A stretch of DNA of 64,000 nucleotides from Armillaria gallica (lineage: Eukaryota; Basidiomycota; Agaricomycetes; Agaricales; Physalacriaceae), in the NCBI GenBank assembly GCA_037576215.1, contig JBANDB010000002.1:3658001-3722000 (forward strand), read 5' to 3'. Position numbers and translations under genes: made by a program. This document shows positions 27,201-39,580 of the stretch, in pieces (the stretch's first letter is position 1; each line of letters starts with the position of its first letter). The notes beneath the pieces were generated by a model. It was not told the DNA's origin. It saw only the letters and a program-made list of their open reading frames with translations, and made no database searches.

Positions 27201-28272
27201 TAAGCCATCATCCACCTATCTCTGCATGCTATTCGGAGTCTCCGTATTGGCACTACTATGGCGAGGTATCTGTTCTGCTTCCATGTCGACCAGATGAATG
27301 ACGAAGTGCTTGAAATTAGGTCGACGCTCAAAACAAGTTCATGGGAAAGTCGTTCGAGATCAGGCCGACTGGCGTTGCGCATGCTGAGCTAGCTTTGCCA
27401 CCAGAACTTGGTGCCGGGTATCCGAAAGCAAGGGGTGTGGCGCAAGCTGGTAAGGTCCTGGAGCACTATAGCTGGAAAAAGGTCACTACAAACGTATCTG
27501 GGTTCATTATGGGATCGCCTACGATCGACCATTACGGCGAAATGAACGTGAGTGGATTTAGATTCATATGCATGCAATTCAAATGTATCTGTTCCAATAG
27601 GTCATCAATCATCGAACCAATGACCGTTGCGTACTGACGTTCAAGCCCCGAGGTTGGCGCGGAAGGGATGCATATGAGATATCTGGACAGGTCATTGATT
27701 CGAAAGGCATACCAAGATATAGTATCGCCGGTCGATGGAACGAGGAACTAGTCGCACGAGAAGCGAGTGTCGGGACTGGAGTTTTGCAGCCCGATACTCT
27801 CGTCAGTAATCGCGATTCGGCGCCGAAACACATTCTGTTATGGAGAAACTCTGAAAAACCTTCCGGATCACCATTCAACCTTACGCCATTTGCTATAACC
27901 CTCAATGATTGTCCAGAAGACACACTGAAGCCGTTTTTGTGTCCGACAGACTGTCGGCTGCGAGTTGATCAGCGAGCTTTTGAACTCGGCAAATACGAGC
28001 TTGCTAACCAGCTGAAGTCAGACCAGGAGGATAAACAGAGAGCTACCCGAAAGGCTAGAGCAGACGGAAGGCTGCCTCCGCATCACCCTAGGTGGTTCAC
28101 TGCGACTACCGACGGAGACACGGGTGAAAGGGTTTGGGTGCCTTCGATGGAGGGTGAAAATTTAGAATATTGGGCTCAGAGGGAGAGGGTTTGGAAAGAG
28201 AAACTCAATGGCGGAGAGGGAGAGTGGCACAACGTGGAACCTATCTTCATAGAAGAGCCGGACTTTCTCTAA
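24298..28272 (+). CDS. Oxysterol-binding protein, ankyrin-PH-FFAT-ORD (Osh1/Osh2-like)
   Basis: A lipid-transfer protein exchanging sterol and PI4P between the ER and other membranes. Start ATG at 24298. Ankyrin repeats come first (TGAAALHLAVRCAS, GTTALHLASSLGRVDIVNLLL, VSLLHEAARRKDLRLIELAV). The PH domain starts PILKGYLNKYTNVAKGYNTRWFILENG. The FFAT motif EFFDAIE at 26565-26585, preceded by acidic residues, would dock to ER VAP proteins. In the ORD, EDPILRIAYVAAFAISNYSS and the family fingerprint EQVSHHPP (27194-27217) are present, followed by KPRGWRG. The 3' end KARADGRLPPHHPRWF is typical. Splicing restores known sequence at several places, for example a 50-nt intron before SRAFLNASYRSLLHSYI. 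The GTAAGC inside EQVSHHPP is not used as a donor. The gene looks intact. Confidence 0.94.
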
Positions 28273-28987
28273 TGCACGCAGGCATCGTAGTTTATTCTAA
28301 GTATGTAATATGTACGGTATTAGTTCATCACTGGAATTGGACGGGCAAATGGTTTTGGCTGTACTGCGCTGGGCCGCGGCGAAAAACGTCACCGTATGCG
28401 GTCTTAGCTGGCAAACAAAAGTTGTCGCCGCGATGACTTTGATAGACGTCGTGGCAGAGGAAAATGTTCATTTTTATTGTGTAGAAGACAGGGTGTGGTC
28501 AGGGCAGTGAACGTTTGAATGTTAATACCCGTCGGGTGGGCCGCATTGGCTCCAAACTTGAGCTTGAGCTTAAAAGGCAAGCACAGAAACTGAGTATGTA
28601 TATTGATAGTTAGGTGAACTGTCGCAAAGACTTCGTTAGATTGTATTGTTTGGGCCACTCCGATCCCGAGGTGCTACCCAAACACCCAAACAAATCCCGA
28701 CACTGCTAAGCGGATTCCTCTACACGACACTTCATTCGGTGGCTTTGGAATAAAATTTCTTACTAACGTTTCCTTTCTACGTCGACGCGTGGCGTAGGTA
28801 AATACAATTAGAGAGCATTTTTTAGAACACCCCTGACCCAAAAAGGAAAAGGCTTATTGTCTGCTTCTCTATTGTCTGTCGGTGCACGTGACCATTAAAG
28901 CCCATTGTCTGCCACCCCGTTCGACAAGACAAAAGAAAATGGCGAGCCAGCTTTGTCTCCTTCGTCCTTTCCCCTATACCACCAACA
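28273..28987. other. Intergenic, no gene seen
   Basis: The 3' flank of the Osh gene and upstream region of the ABC transporter. CACGTG lies at about 28883-28888, an E-box-like palindrome, but its use is unproven. No tRNA-like fold was noticed. Confidence 0.4.
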
Positions 28988-31900
28988 ATGCGTCGCCCGA
29001 CGTCGCTGACGGTCGATACCGTCGCGTCCCATGAGCTGGCTTATGAGCTCGACCCGTCACCACGCGCCTCCATCTATTCTGACGACGATATCAAGCATGA
29101 TTTCAGTGGCTCGCCGACCACTTCTACCTACGAGAAACCCGTTCCAGCATCCCCTCTTACCAACATCACTTCTAAGCCACAACCTCCACCATCTCTTCGA
29201 ACACTATTCTCTCTTATAGCACCTCGCCGCCGTTTTTGTCTCCTTTTTCCGGCTATCATCTCCTCGCTGATCTCGGGTGGCATTGCGCCATTTATGACAG
29301 TCGCTATTGGCCAGGTTTTCAACGCGTTTGCTACCTATCCGGCGTCGGACCCTTCTCAGGAAGCCAGGGATACCCTCATGCACAATGTCGGGATAGGTTC
29401 ACTCGAGCTGATTGGCCTGGCCGTGGGTTCATTGGCCTTAGGAAGTCTTACTTCTGGCCTGTGGATCTCTACAGGTGAACATAATGTCATGAATCTTCGA
29501 AAGCATGTCTACGCAGCCGTCACATCGAAGAACATGACATGGTTTGACACGAAGATGGGTTCAGAAGGCACTGTTCAGTCTGCGGATAGTGAACAAGGTC
29601 CCGTTGGGGCTGGAGGACTTATGGCTAAATTCACCAGGTGAGTTTTCACTAATTATGGGTTTCTCTGGGTACTGATTATTATTCAGGGAAACGGACGAAG
29701 TTCGCATGGCTTCATCGCTTGCCTCAGGGAGAATCATCCAGTATACAACCACCTGCATTACATGCCTCGTTCTCGCTTTTTCACGTTCCTGGGCACTCAC
29801 GCTCATCATCCTCGCCTCCGTCCCCGCTCTGGTCCTCGTCCAAGCCTTCTCCCAGGCGGTCGCCGGTCCGCTCCTCTCCATCGAGCGATCCCAAGAATCC
29901 GTTGCAGCAACGCTCATTGATCGCGCTGTGTCTGCAATTGCTACGGTCAAAGCGTTCAATGCGGCATCTCAGGAACACGACTCTCTAAGTACTGTTCTCG
30001 ATCGCGTCAAGGTCGCCGATAAAAAACTTGTTGCAGTCTGGGGTCTCACGTCAGGCCTGTCGCAATTCGTCATGATGTCCATGTTCGTCCAAGCATTTTG
30101 GTTTGGATCGAAGCTAGTCAAGCAAGGCAAGGTGGAACCAGGAGATGTGATGGCCGTGTTTTGGGCTTGCTTGATTGCCACAAGCAATTTACAGATGTGC
30201 ATTCCCCAGTTCATCACGTTGACGAAGGGAAAATTCGCTATGGTGGCCCTGCTCGCGCTTGCTGACTCTGAAGAAACAGGTGTTCTGACACCCGTATCTC
30301 CATCGTACCATTCCCGCGCATCGTTTTTCCGTGGTCGTTTAGCAAGATCGACGCACCTTCGCGGAGTCATACCATCCAAGTGTCATGGCGAGATAGCACT
30401 CCATAACATTACATTCGCATATCCCTCCCGACCTTCCGTACCGGTCCTGCGCGACGTCTCCATTTATCTTCCCGCTTCAGAAACCACTTTCGTGGTAGGG
30501 GGCTCCGGCTCTGGAAAGTCGACCATCGCGTCTCTTCTCCTCCGGCTCTACAAGCCTGGGAGCGGACAGATAGAGCTCGACGACCAAGACATTGCGTACC
30601 TCGACGACAAATGGACCGCTGAACACATATCCGTCGTTTCCCAAAACTGCATCCTGTTTGACATGAGCGTCCATGATAATGTTGCTATGGGACTTGCGGG
30701 AAGCGAAACCGGGAGAAAGCCGGAAGACGCCACGAGAGCAGAAGTCGAGCAGGCTTGCCAGGCCGCCATGATCCACGATTTCATCCGTGACTTACCTGAT
30801 GGATACGAGACAAAGCTGGGAAATGGGGGTGCAAACTTGAGCGGTGGCCAGAAACAAAGGTTGGCTATTGCGCGTGCGCGATTAAGGAATCCTTCTGTCT
30901 TAATTCTCGGTGAGTTTTTGACCCAAATGTTCGTACCCTATCGTGTTCTTATTTTTATTGTCAGATGAAGCCACTTCTGCGTTGGATCCCACCTCTCGTG
31001 TCCTGGTCATCGAAGCTATCAAACAATGGCGAGAAAACCGAACCACCATCGTCATCACTCACGATCTGTCGCAGATCACGTCGAAGGACTTTGTCTACGT
31101 CCTGAAGAATGGGACCGTTATCGAGCAAGGCTACCGCGCAGACCTTGAGCGATCCGGAGGTGAATTCAAAGCAATGATGGGCTCACAAGCAATTGAAGCC
31201 GTGTCAACGGCCGATGATGAAGAGTGTCCAGAATCGGTAACGGAGGATGAAGGAAAAGACTCAGTCTCTCAACCACTTTCGTACGCTCCGGCCACCCTGA
31301 TGCCCAGAATGCACAACAGTGCCATGCTCGGCAACTGGATGTTTGACGTCGTGGCGGACTTGACGTCGAAAGGCAGTGGACCTGCGCCTTTCCGTCCCGC
31401 TGTCGTTCGGTCTCGGGAGTCTCGCTGTCTTAGCCGCTTCGTTCCTGCCGACGCGTTCACAGCCGAACACACAGAGAGACGACGACGACGACCTTCCAGT
31501 ATCCAAGTCGTCCCTGCATTTCCGCCACTCCCTTCTCAGACTCTCAACACCCATACGCGCCGATATAGCCTTCAATTCACACCAACCTCGCCAGCATTCT
31601 CGCACCATTCGGCGACTTCCTTGTTACTCAAGAAGGATGATTCTGCTATGACGAGGCGGAGGTCGACTAGACGTTCTCATATGAGCCGACCCAGGGCGAC
31701 TCTTGCTGACATGCTTGAGTTAGATCCGGTCGTGGATATCAAGGTGGAGAAGTATTCGTCTCCGTCGTCTGAAAAGAGTCCACGACTGTCGTCCGACAAG
31801 GGGCGCCCCCATTCGTTCTGGGGTCTGATGAGGGACGTCTACCCAACGGTGCCCTACAAGCCGCTCGTTGCATTTGGTCTTATCATTTGCTTGCTGAGCG

Positions 31901-33661
31901 GCACTGTCACGCCTATCTTCTCTTTCGTCCTTTCTCGACTATTCTTTGAAGTTTCTAATGGAGCTCAAAACACTTCTGTCATCAACACCTTCGGCGCCAT
32001 CGTTCTCACCATCGCAGCTGTCGACGGTCTTCTCATAGGCCTGAAATACTTTATCATGGAGACTTGTTCTATGATCTGGATTACGCGCATCCGAAACATC
32101 GCATTCCGCACCATCTTGAAGCAGGACAAGAAGTGGTTTGACAAGTCCGAGAACAGTGCTGCTCGAATTGTGCAAGTTTTGATGAAGGACGGTGATGACG
32201 CGCGGACGCTTATTGCTATCGTCATTGCGCAGTTTGTCGTGGTCAGCGCCATGCTCACTGTAGGGTTCCTATGGGCGTTGGTACGCGGGTGGCAGATGAC
32301 ACTCGCCGGGTGTGCTATCGCTCCTGTCTTCGCCGGAGCGATGGCCCTTCAAGCCAAGCTCGTGGCAAACTGCGAGTTACGCAATAAACGCGCCCGAGAA
32401 GATGTTTCAAAAGGTTACTACGAGGTAATTTATTTGACATCAGGTCTAGAATTGAATACGTATCTGACTTCTCTGACATAGGCTATCACTAATATTCGTG
32501 GAATTCGGGCGATGGCCTTCGAAAGCGTATTTCGTAGGAGCTTTGATACCGCCGCGGAGCGTGCACTTTCTACGGGCGTAAAGGGCGCCTTTGTGGAAGG
32601 ATGCACACATGGTGTGGCGAGCGGTCTGATCTATCTGGCCGAAGCGCTCCTCTTCTACGTTGGGGCAATCCTTATCGCGAAGGGTATCTACACCTATCTG
32701 CAAATGCTAGAGGTGCTCAACATGGTCGTGTTTACTGTTTCGATTGGTTCTCAGTTGATGGCTTTCAGTAAGTCACAGCATCATCTCATTGAAATTGGTC
32801 TGACGTACTTTTGCAGCGGAGAAAATTGCGAAAGCTACTAATGCTACTCGGGACTTCAATCAGTTGTTGACTCTCTCCGCCGATACAGATGAATCTCGTG
32901 GCATCTTACGACCGTCCTTGGGTGGAACAGTCAGCTTTAACAACGTTGGCTTTGCATATCCTGAACGTCCCGATGTTCCGGTACTCAAAGGCATCAATAT
33001 GGAGATCCGGGACGGCGAGTGCGTTGCCATCGTGGGTGCCTCTGGCTCAGGCAAGTCAACCATCGCTGCTCTCCTACAGCGGCTCTACGAGCCCAAGTCG
33101 GGCACAATATGGACTGACTTGGACGAACTTCGTTCCACGGACGTTGAATACCTGCGAGAGCACATCTCCGTAGTTAGCCAGAATCCCAACCTCTTCGACG
33201 CCACCATCTCCGAGAACATCGCATATGGAAATAAATCACTTTCAGACCATGATATCCGTGTTGCCGCGCGGGCAGCTCATGTTCATGACTTCATCATGTC
33301 GCTTCCTCATGGATATGAGACGATGGTTGGCGAGAATGCTTCCCTCATATCAGGGGGCCAGGCCCAGCGGTTGCAGATTGCCCGAGCGCTCGCGAGGCCC
33401 TCAAAAATACTCATACTCGATGAGTGCACGTCGTCGTTGGATCCTGCCAATCAGGCTGCAGTTCTCGAAACGATACGGCATGCTAAAATTGGTCGCACGA
33501 CTGTTATGATCACCCATAAGCTCCCCGTTATGAAGACATGCGATCGTATACTTGTCATCGACGATGGCAAGATTGCGGAGCAGGGTACTTTCGAGCAACT
33601 CATGGAGCGCAAAGGTGTCTTCGCGTCGCTAATCAGCGGTGGCGGGATCGTCTGCGAGTGA
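28988..33661 (+). CDS. Full-length ABCB transporter, Ste6/MDR type
   Basis: An ATP-driven exporter with two membrane domains and two nucleotide-binding domains, about 1,490 residues. NBD1: Walker A GGSGSGKST, signature LSGGQ, Walker B VLIL-DEATSALD (split by an intron at about 30911-30964), H-loop VITHD. NBD2: Walker A GASGSGKST, variant signature ISGGQ, Walker B ILILDECTSSLD, H-loop MITHK. Both Walker B Glu residues are present, so both sites could hydrolyse ATP. A long Ser/Arg-rich linker (about 31200-31800) separates the halves. Introns at 29638-29686, about 30911-30964, about 32425-32480 and 32768-32817 keep the frame. The organisation resembles fungal Ste6, the exporter of farnesylated mating peptides, but a general drug or lipid ABCB cannot be excluded. 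No pheromone or receptor gene is nearby. Confidence 0.9.
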
Positions 33662-34280
33662 TACCTCTCCTTTCTCTCTTCTCTCTTCTTACTCTCCTTT
33701 CTTTCTGCCTACCACTGTATCGCATCATTTTTTTCATTCACTAATCATGAAACGGAACTTGAAAGAGTATGACTCCACTCATCACACTGTATATTACTTC
33801 ACGCAGACGATTTCTTTGTATTCCTAAGTTATGATCAGTACGTTAGACAATTTACTTACATGGCCTTTTGACTTCGCAAAGAAATGCAATTACTATGTTC
33901 ATCAAATAAAATCTCACTGAGGAGCAGCATTTGTCATATTGAGTTAAACTTCGCCGATCTTTGACGCTGTCCCCAGACAAAAACCTTGCTCAAATCGAGT
34001 TTACTGTTGCTGACAAGCAATATATAGGATTGGAAGTACACGACTCAAGAAGACCTGACGAAGCAATATAATATGCGAGGTGAGTGTTAAAAATCGTACA
34101 ACAGAGGTACAAAGGAGAAGAATAAAATGAACCGATAACAATGCAAGGTCAGGCGCAGATGATGTGGGAATAAAGACTGGACGAATGATACAGCAACGGA
34201 TACACAAGAGAAAGTGACTGTTGTTACAGAGAAACGATAGGAGAAAATGGAATCATAGTGATATACGATGAGTAGGGGAG
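33662..34280. other. Convergent 3' intergenic region
   Basis: AT-rich sequence between the ends of the ABC transporter (plus) and the ankyrin protein (minus). Pyrimidine-rich just after the ABC stop. It presumably holds both polyadenylation regions; no gene is seen. Confidence 0.5.
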
Positions 34281-37200
34281 TCATTGCTTTCCTTTGAAGG
34301 TTTGCATCAACGACTTCAGTCCGCCGAAACGTTTACTCGAAGGCGGTGACTTGGCCACCGTATCGTTGCGTGAGAATCCCATCCTTGTTAGTTTGTTCGC
34401 ACTTGCCTGATGGCGGGCCTGTTCGCGTTTTGCCTTCGGTACGGAAGACGGGAGAAGGGGATGGGGTGCAGTGGAAACTCGGAAGAGTCCAGGACCAAGT
34501 TCAGTATCGGTGTCAGCGCCATCGAAGGAGCTGACGCTACTGAGGTGTTCCTGGTTACGAGGTACGATGTTGGCGAGGGGTATAGGCTGTTTGTACATGG
34601 ATCCAGCAGGTAATCGGGCGGGCGACGCATTGGACTTGAAGGCTTCTGCAGCTGAAGCAGACCGAGATGTGTGGTGCCTCACTCTGGAGCCTTCAAGACT
34701 GTGCGTGGAGGTAGGGATGCCTGATAATTACAATTTAAAAGACAAATCACGAGATAGCTAGATGTTAGACTCACTTTCGTTTGAAGATGTACCATCACTG
34801 GTATGTGGCCGCCGAAATCTGGACCTCGCAGGTGCTAGGGCTAGGCTGCCTTCCATACTACGCTGTCGATTCATGAAAGATCTGGATTTCATGGTGGTCG
34901 AACTGCTCAAGAAATCATCTCCTTCGCCGTCGGCAGATGTCTGTACGTTCTCAGCCTTTTGCTCTCTTAATCTTCTCTCCAGAGCTAGGCTTTCCCCATA
35001 CGCAGCCAACCTCGCACTTAATGGCAACTTGGAAGCCGTATCATGCTCCTCCTCTTGCACCATCTCCAAAATATCTCGTTGGGCCCTTTGGACGAGCGCC
35101 TCAGCTTGCGCATGCGAAGATATGGAACTAAGATCGATGTCTAACGGCGAGCAAGCCCTACGTTCCAGGATATCGAGACCAGGTGAGTCCCCATCACCTA
35201 GAGAGCGATCGAATTCATCGGTGAATTCGACACTCTCTGGCTCGTCAACGTAAACCTTCAGTTCTCCCTCTGAACCCGTCTCCAGATACTCTAAGGGAGG
35301 CGTAGCCGTAGCGCTTCCCCCACTGCCGCTTGTCGTACCGCTCGCGCTCAAATTAGGATTAGTACTTGTGCTGCTGACAGAGTCACCTCTATCGCGGCCA
35401 TCCTCGGATGTACGTTTGGTGACCTCTTCTAAAGGATCAGGCGGCGGACGATTGATGCTGAACGGGAACTCTGCACTCGATATAGAGGAACTGGATGCCG
35501 TCGAGCCATCTCGTGGCCTTGTGTGGATCTCAGAATTCAGGGACAGATGGTCGTACGTCCGACCGTAATCTTGCTCATCGTCATCTAATTGCGGGGAGAG
35601 ATCTGGAAATTCGGGGACGGTAGGGGGTGCAGACTCAGGAGCAGATTCTTTAGGCTTATCGTGCGAGGATGCTGAACTGCCTGGTCGTATGGGTATATCT
35701 CCGACTCTGTCGACAAATCTGACCAGAGAGTTCGTGCTGTTACTTCCACGCAATGATGGACTCCCCTCCCTACCATTACTGGATGAAGAGTCAAATCGGA
35801 GGGCTCTAAGACTCGAAGGAACGCCACTGCTTTGTCCTGAGGACGGGCTGCGGTTGTGTGCTCGCAAGATACTAGGTCTCGTTGCCTTTCCTTGAGTACT
35901 GGGAGGTCGATCGTCCGATCCAGGAACAACCACAACATCGTCGTCAAAGACTGTACCACTTCGGTTGGCTGAGCCTGAACGCTGTCTTGTATGACCAAGC
36001 TGCGACGATGCCCTGGTGCGCAATATTGAAGCTGGACTTCCCGATACCTCACCTGAACTAGTTTCGAAGGTGAGGCCGAGGCCTGACGGTTCATAACGAT
36101 TAGCACTGCTCGCTGAACCGGCACGATCTCTGGTAATGTTTTGCTGATGATGAGCTAGCGCATTGTGTAGGTCAACCGCAGATGAAGCAGGAAGCTGCGC
36201 AACGAGGGACGGCGAACCTCGTTGGTGAGTCTGTGCTATTGAGGGACGAGTGAGGGAGGCATCACTCCCCATGCGGAAACGACGGTCATTCGTAGAGAAA
36301 GGAGAGCCCGATATAGACAAATCACCGCCAGAAGGCGACGAAGACGGGGGCACAGACCTTATGCCACTCGTGGTCGAACCTGAGGCTGCAGCCAAATTTG
36401 AGAATGATCCCAAGGAAGCCGGCTGTGATGGTATGCGTTCAAATGACGATGTAGACTCCCCCGCTTGGGTCTTCTTGAATATATTCATCAAAGAATACTT
36501 GGTACCCAGCCTCTTGCCGCTTCTCGGCGAATTTGCTTCTGAACTCTCTGCCCCCGTGCCGGCGGAGCGAGGACGCCGAGGGCTGGGCGGCCCTTTGCTT
36601 GGTGTTGGAGATTTGTGGCGTCGGGGAGAACCAGAAGGGTGAGACTGATGTGTGTATGGCAGTGATGGACGTCGAGAGCCAGGTTCGATAGGACTGGGAC
36701 TCGGGCTATAGCGGCGTCCATCATCAAAAGAATGGGAGTATTCGCCAGGTTGTATTGGAGAAGGGGGCATTGACGAGGAATCAGGCGTATGTCTGTGATA
36801 TGTATCGGACAGACCCGAAGAAGAGACTTTGAGCATGCTGAGTGCAGTGTCCATGGAACGCTTCACGTTGATACGCCTGCGAGAGCTTGTTGGGAGGTCC
36901 ATGTCAGTACCAAAGGAACCTTGTCTATCCCGTCCCGACCGACTGCTCTCGGCGACGCCATCAAAAGAAGGGGCCTCACGCTCCAAAAGATCTTTATCTT
37001 TGTTTTGCACCCATGTCTTGAGAACCTCTGCACATTCCAACCAGCCATTTTGACGTGCAAGCATTTCTGCCGTAACACCGTGCTTATCACAGCGGTCAGG
37101 GTGAGCGCCTTTGAGTAACAGAGTGGTGACAATGCCGGTATTGCCGTTGGCAGCCGCGAAATGGAGAGGCGTTGAGCCAGAGGTACCGACGATGGGGGCG

Positions 37201-37633
37201 GAGGCATCTCGATTTTTCTCATTTGAATATCGACGCGGTAGTCTGATTGGCGTAGAGGGGTCACTGGGCGGTGACTAATGCAATATAACGGATCACATAC
37301 CTTGGGGCATTAACGTCTGCACCATGTTCGATCAAAAGCTTGACGACCTGCTCATTTCCCCCAGCACAGGCAGCGTGAAGCGGAAGAACGCCGTCGAGAA
37401 CGGAGTTGATGGGCTGTCCTCGAGCCAGAGCATATTCCACAAGGCCCATATTGCCCGTCGCCGCGGCAGAATGCAAGTCGAAGCTGGGGACTGGAAAGCG
37501 GCAACAATGGTGAGCAACAAGACAAAGGTGAAACACGAAGAGGAGGAGACTTGCACTCTGTAATGACATTGTACTTTGCCTCAAGGCGCATATTGGCATT
37601 GGCGCGCAAAGGGACGGGAATCGGGACAGGCAT
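34281..37633 (-). CDS. Ankyrin-repeat protein with long disordered tail
   Basis: Start ATG at 37633 (MPVPIPVPLRANANMRLEAKYNVIT); an intron joins it to DFDLHSAAATGNMGLVEYAL. Repeats follow: GVLPLHAACAGGNEQVVKLLIEHGADVN, then across a second intron STPLHFAAANGNTGIVTTLLLKGAHPD and GVTAEMLARQNGWLECAEVLKTW. So about four N-terminal ankyrin repeats precede roughly 800 Ser/Pro/Arg-rich, probably disordered residues. Islands of possible conservation are GKRLGTKYSLMNIFKKTQAG and the extreme C-terminus KRFGGLKSLMQTFKGKQ, both short basic amphipathic stretches. An intron near 34704-34765 joins SSNES to the last exon. The stop is at 34281-34283. Ankyrin repeats mediate protein binding; I cannot assign a partner. 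It could be a signalling scaffold. The gene structure is well supported, the role unknown. Confidence 0.8.
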
Positions 37634-39580
37634 CGTCTTTGAGAGCGACGAGCTCGAGGATGGTGGTGGTAGACGGCGCTAAGAGCCAAGTGGGTTCAAT
37701 GATGGGTGATGGAGGTTGTTGACAGTGTTGAAAAAGTCGTGGACGCCGTGCTGGACAGCGAGCAGAGGACGGTGGTCGACGTTGAGGAGGAGATGCTGGA
37801 GGGAACGAAGAAAGGAAGGGTGGAGTCCGATATCACATCTCCGTGCACGTCGTCGACGATAAGATCTGGGTGAGCCGTAAATGAATGGTCTTCCAAGAAT
37901 GGCCCGAGAAGGTCTCACTCCCAAAATGGCTATCCTTCCTCGCTTACCCATTCCTGGTTATTCCCCCTCCGTACATTGCATCCATATGTCCTCGTACACA
38001 ACCGAACAATTGTTCTGTCGCTAACAATCATATAATAAAATTAAAATACTAGTTACAAGTCCGTTCCGGCACAGTATCAGTATCACCCGTTTTCAGCTTC
38101 TCTCTGGCATGTTCCCTTGATGTCCTGGGTTCCCTTGATTTCCTATTCCCATATGCGCCCGGTGAGTTTGAAACCGATGCGGCGATACTGACCACGCTTT
38201 CCATTGGTATTTCTTAGTACACCCATGCCGGCTTCCCTCTGGCAACAAAACTACGGCGCGCCATGCCGTTTATCTCCAGGCTATGTCGAGCGCAGTAACG
38301 CCATGCAGTATTCCAGCGCGTCCGTTCGGGGCGATGTAGTGCACTGGTCTACCCGTACCTCGCTCCAGTAACCATCTACTTGCATAACAACTTGTAACGT
38401 CTACATTCCATGAATTGTGATTGTTCCCTGACCCCCACGATCCAATCGGGTTCACAAGTCCCCGTCTATTCATCTCAGTTGGGCTCATCCAAGAGGATCA
38501 TTATGTTTCCCCCCCAGCCGATCTTCTTCGGCGTTCAAAGTACGGCGAACATCGCAAGCATTTGACCCTGCCATGGCTTCCGGATTATCAGCGACAACAA
38601 CATACCGGCTATCAACGACAACATTTTCCAGGTGAATATAGCACTTATGGCGCCAGTTTTATTGTTCGTCAGTAATCTATGCGTCGAGTAAGAGGGTATC
38701 ACTGTCACTCTTGACGTTTATCCACTTGTGCCTTACATTCCACACGGCTATTCACTTCCCTCATTTCCCCGGACAAATCAAACACCGGGTTTCCTCATGT
38801 CGTATATGCAACCTTACTTGTTTTGCATTCTCCATTTTATGCACGATGCTTTGAAATGGCGTGTATGGTCTATCGGCCTCGCCCAACGTAGCCCTAACCT
38901 TTTCCCTTGCTCCCGCGGCCGCGACCTCAATGTCTTGTGGCGCAACAATTTCCCATCCAAGGCGTGCACTTGAGCGATCACGAGGTTTCGCTTGGCCGCA
39001 TAACCTTATTATTTGAATATACAACGCTCTTTGTCAGACGTTTCCCTGTGCTTTTCAGGCAGATGGCGGCCCCGGGACCGGTGCTACTAAAAGGGCAGTA
39101 TAGTAACGTAGTCTTGGTCTGACGTCAGGTCAAATAAAGCTCTCCACGAAAGTTAAATATCATACTTTAATACAATGATGTCGCTCAAACCGCTCAAAAC
39201 GTGCCAGGATCCCGCTCCATGTCAAAGTGTTCCTGGATTCAGCAGATCAGTAACACGCCAAGTATCTCCACATTAACTAAGCGTCTAGGATGCTCTGGGA
39301 TCAGAAAGGCACCCCCCAATGTCTCCATCTGGCAACGTTGGCGTCGGGAAACAGTATGCAGGGACACCGCCCATAGCCGACCACAGGGCGCCGGCGCCGC
39401 GCACGTTTTTCGAGGAACAGATGCGCAAGTTTACAGAGATGAGAGCCGAGATCGGTTGTTCTATAATTTGCCTTCAAATACAACAATTATGATGTCTATA
39501 GTATACAAACCCTAGAAAAGACTAATAAGCACTTTATTGTATTGATAGAGATCCAAAGACATACCTTCAACCTTCCACAA
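37634..39580. other. 1.9 kb gap, no gene supported
   Basis: The first few hundred bases are the probable promoter and leader of the ankyrin gene (minus strand). From about 38050 to 39550 there are only short frames on both strands without recognisable motifs. I see no transposon ends or repeats. Confidence 0.45.

Noticed and set aside
27194..27217. GTAAGC donor-like site inside the Osh gene
   Set aside because: Reading through it gives the family fingerprint EQVSHHPP, so it is coding.
29561..30379. Long minus-strand open frames opposite the ABC transporter
   Set aside because: Shadow frames of a gene whose plus strand carries all ABC motifs; no independent domain.
38050..39550. Several 60-100 codon frames as a possible gene
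   Set aside because: No shared splice pattern or recognisable domain; both strands equally open.
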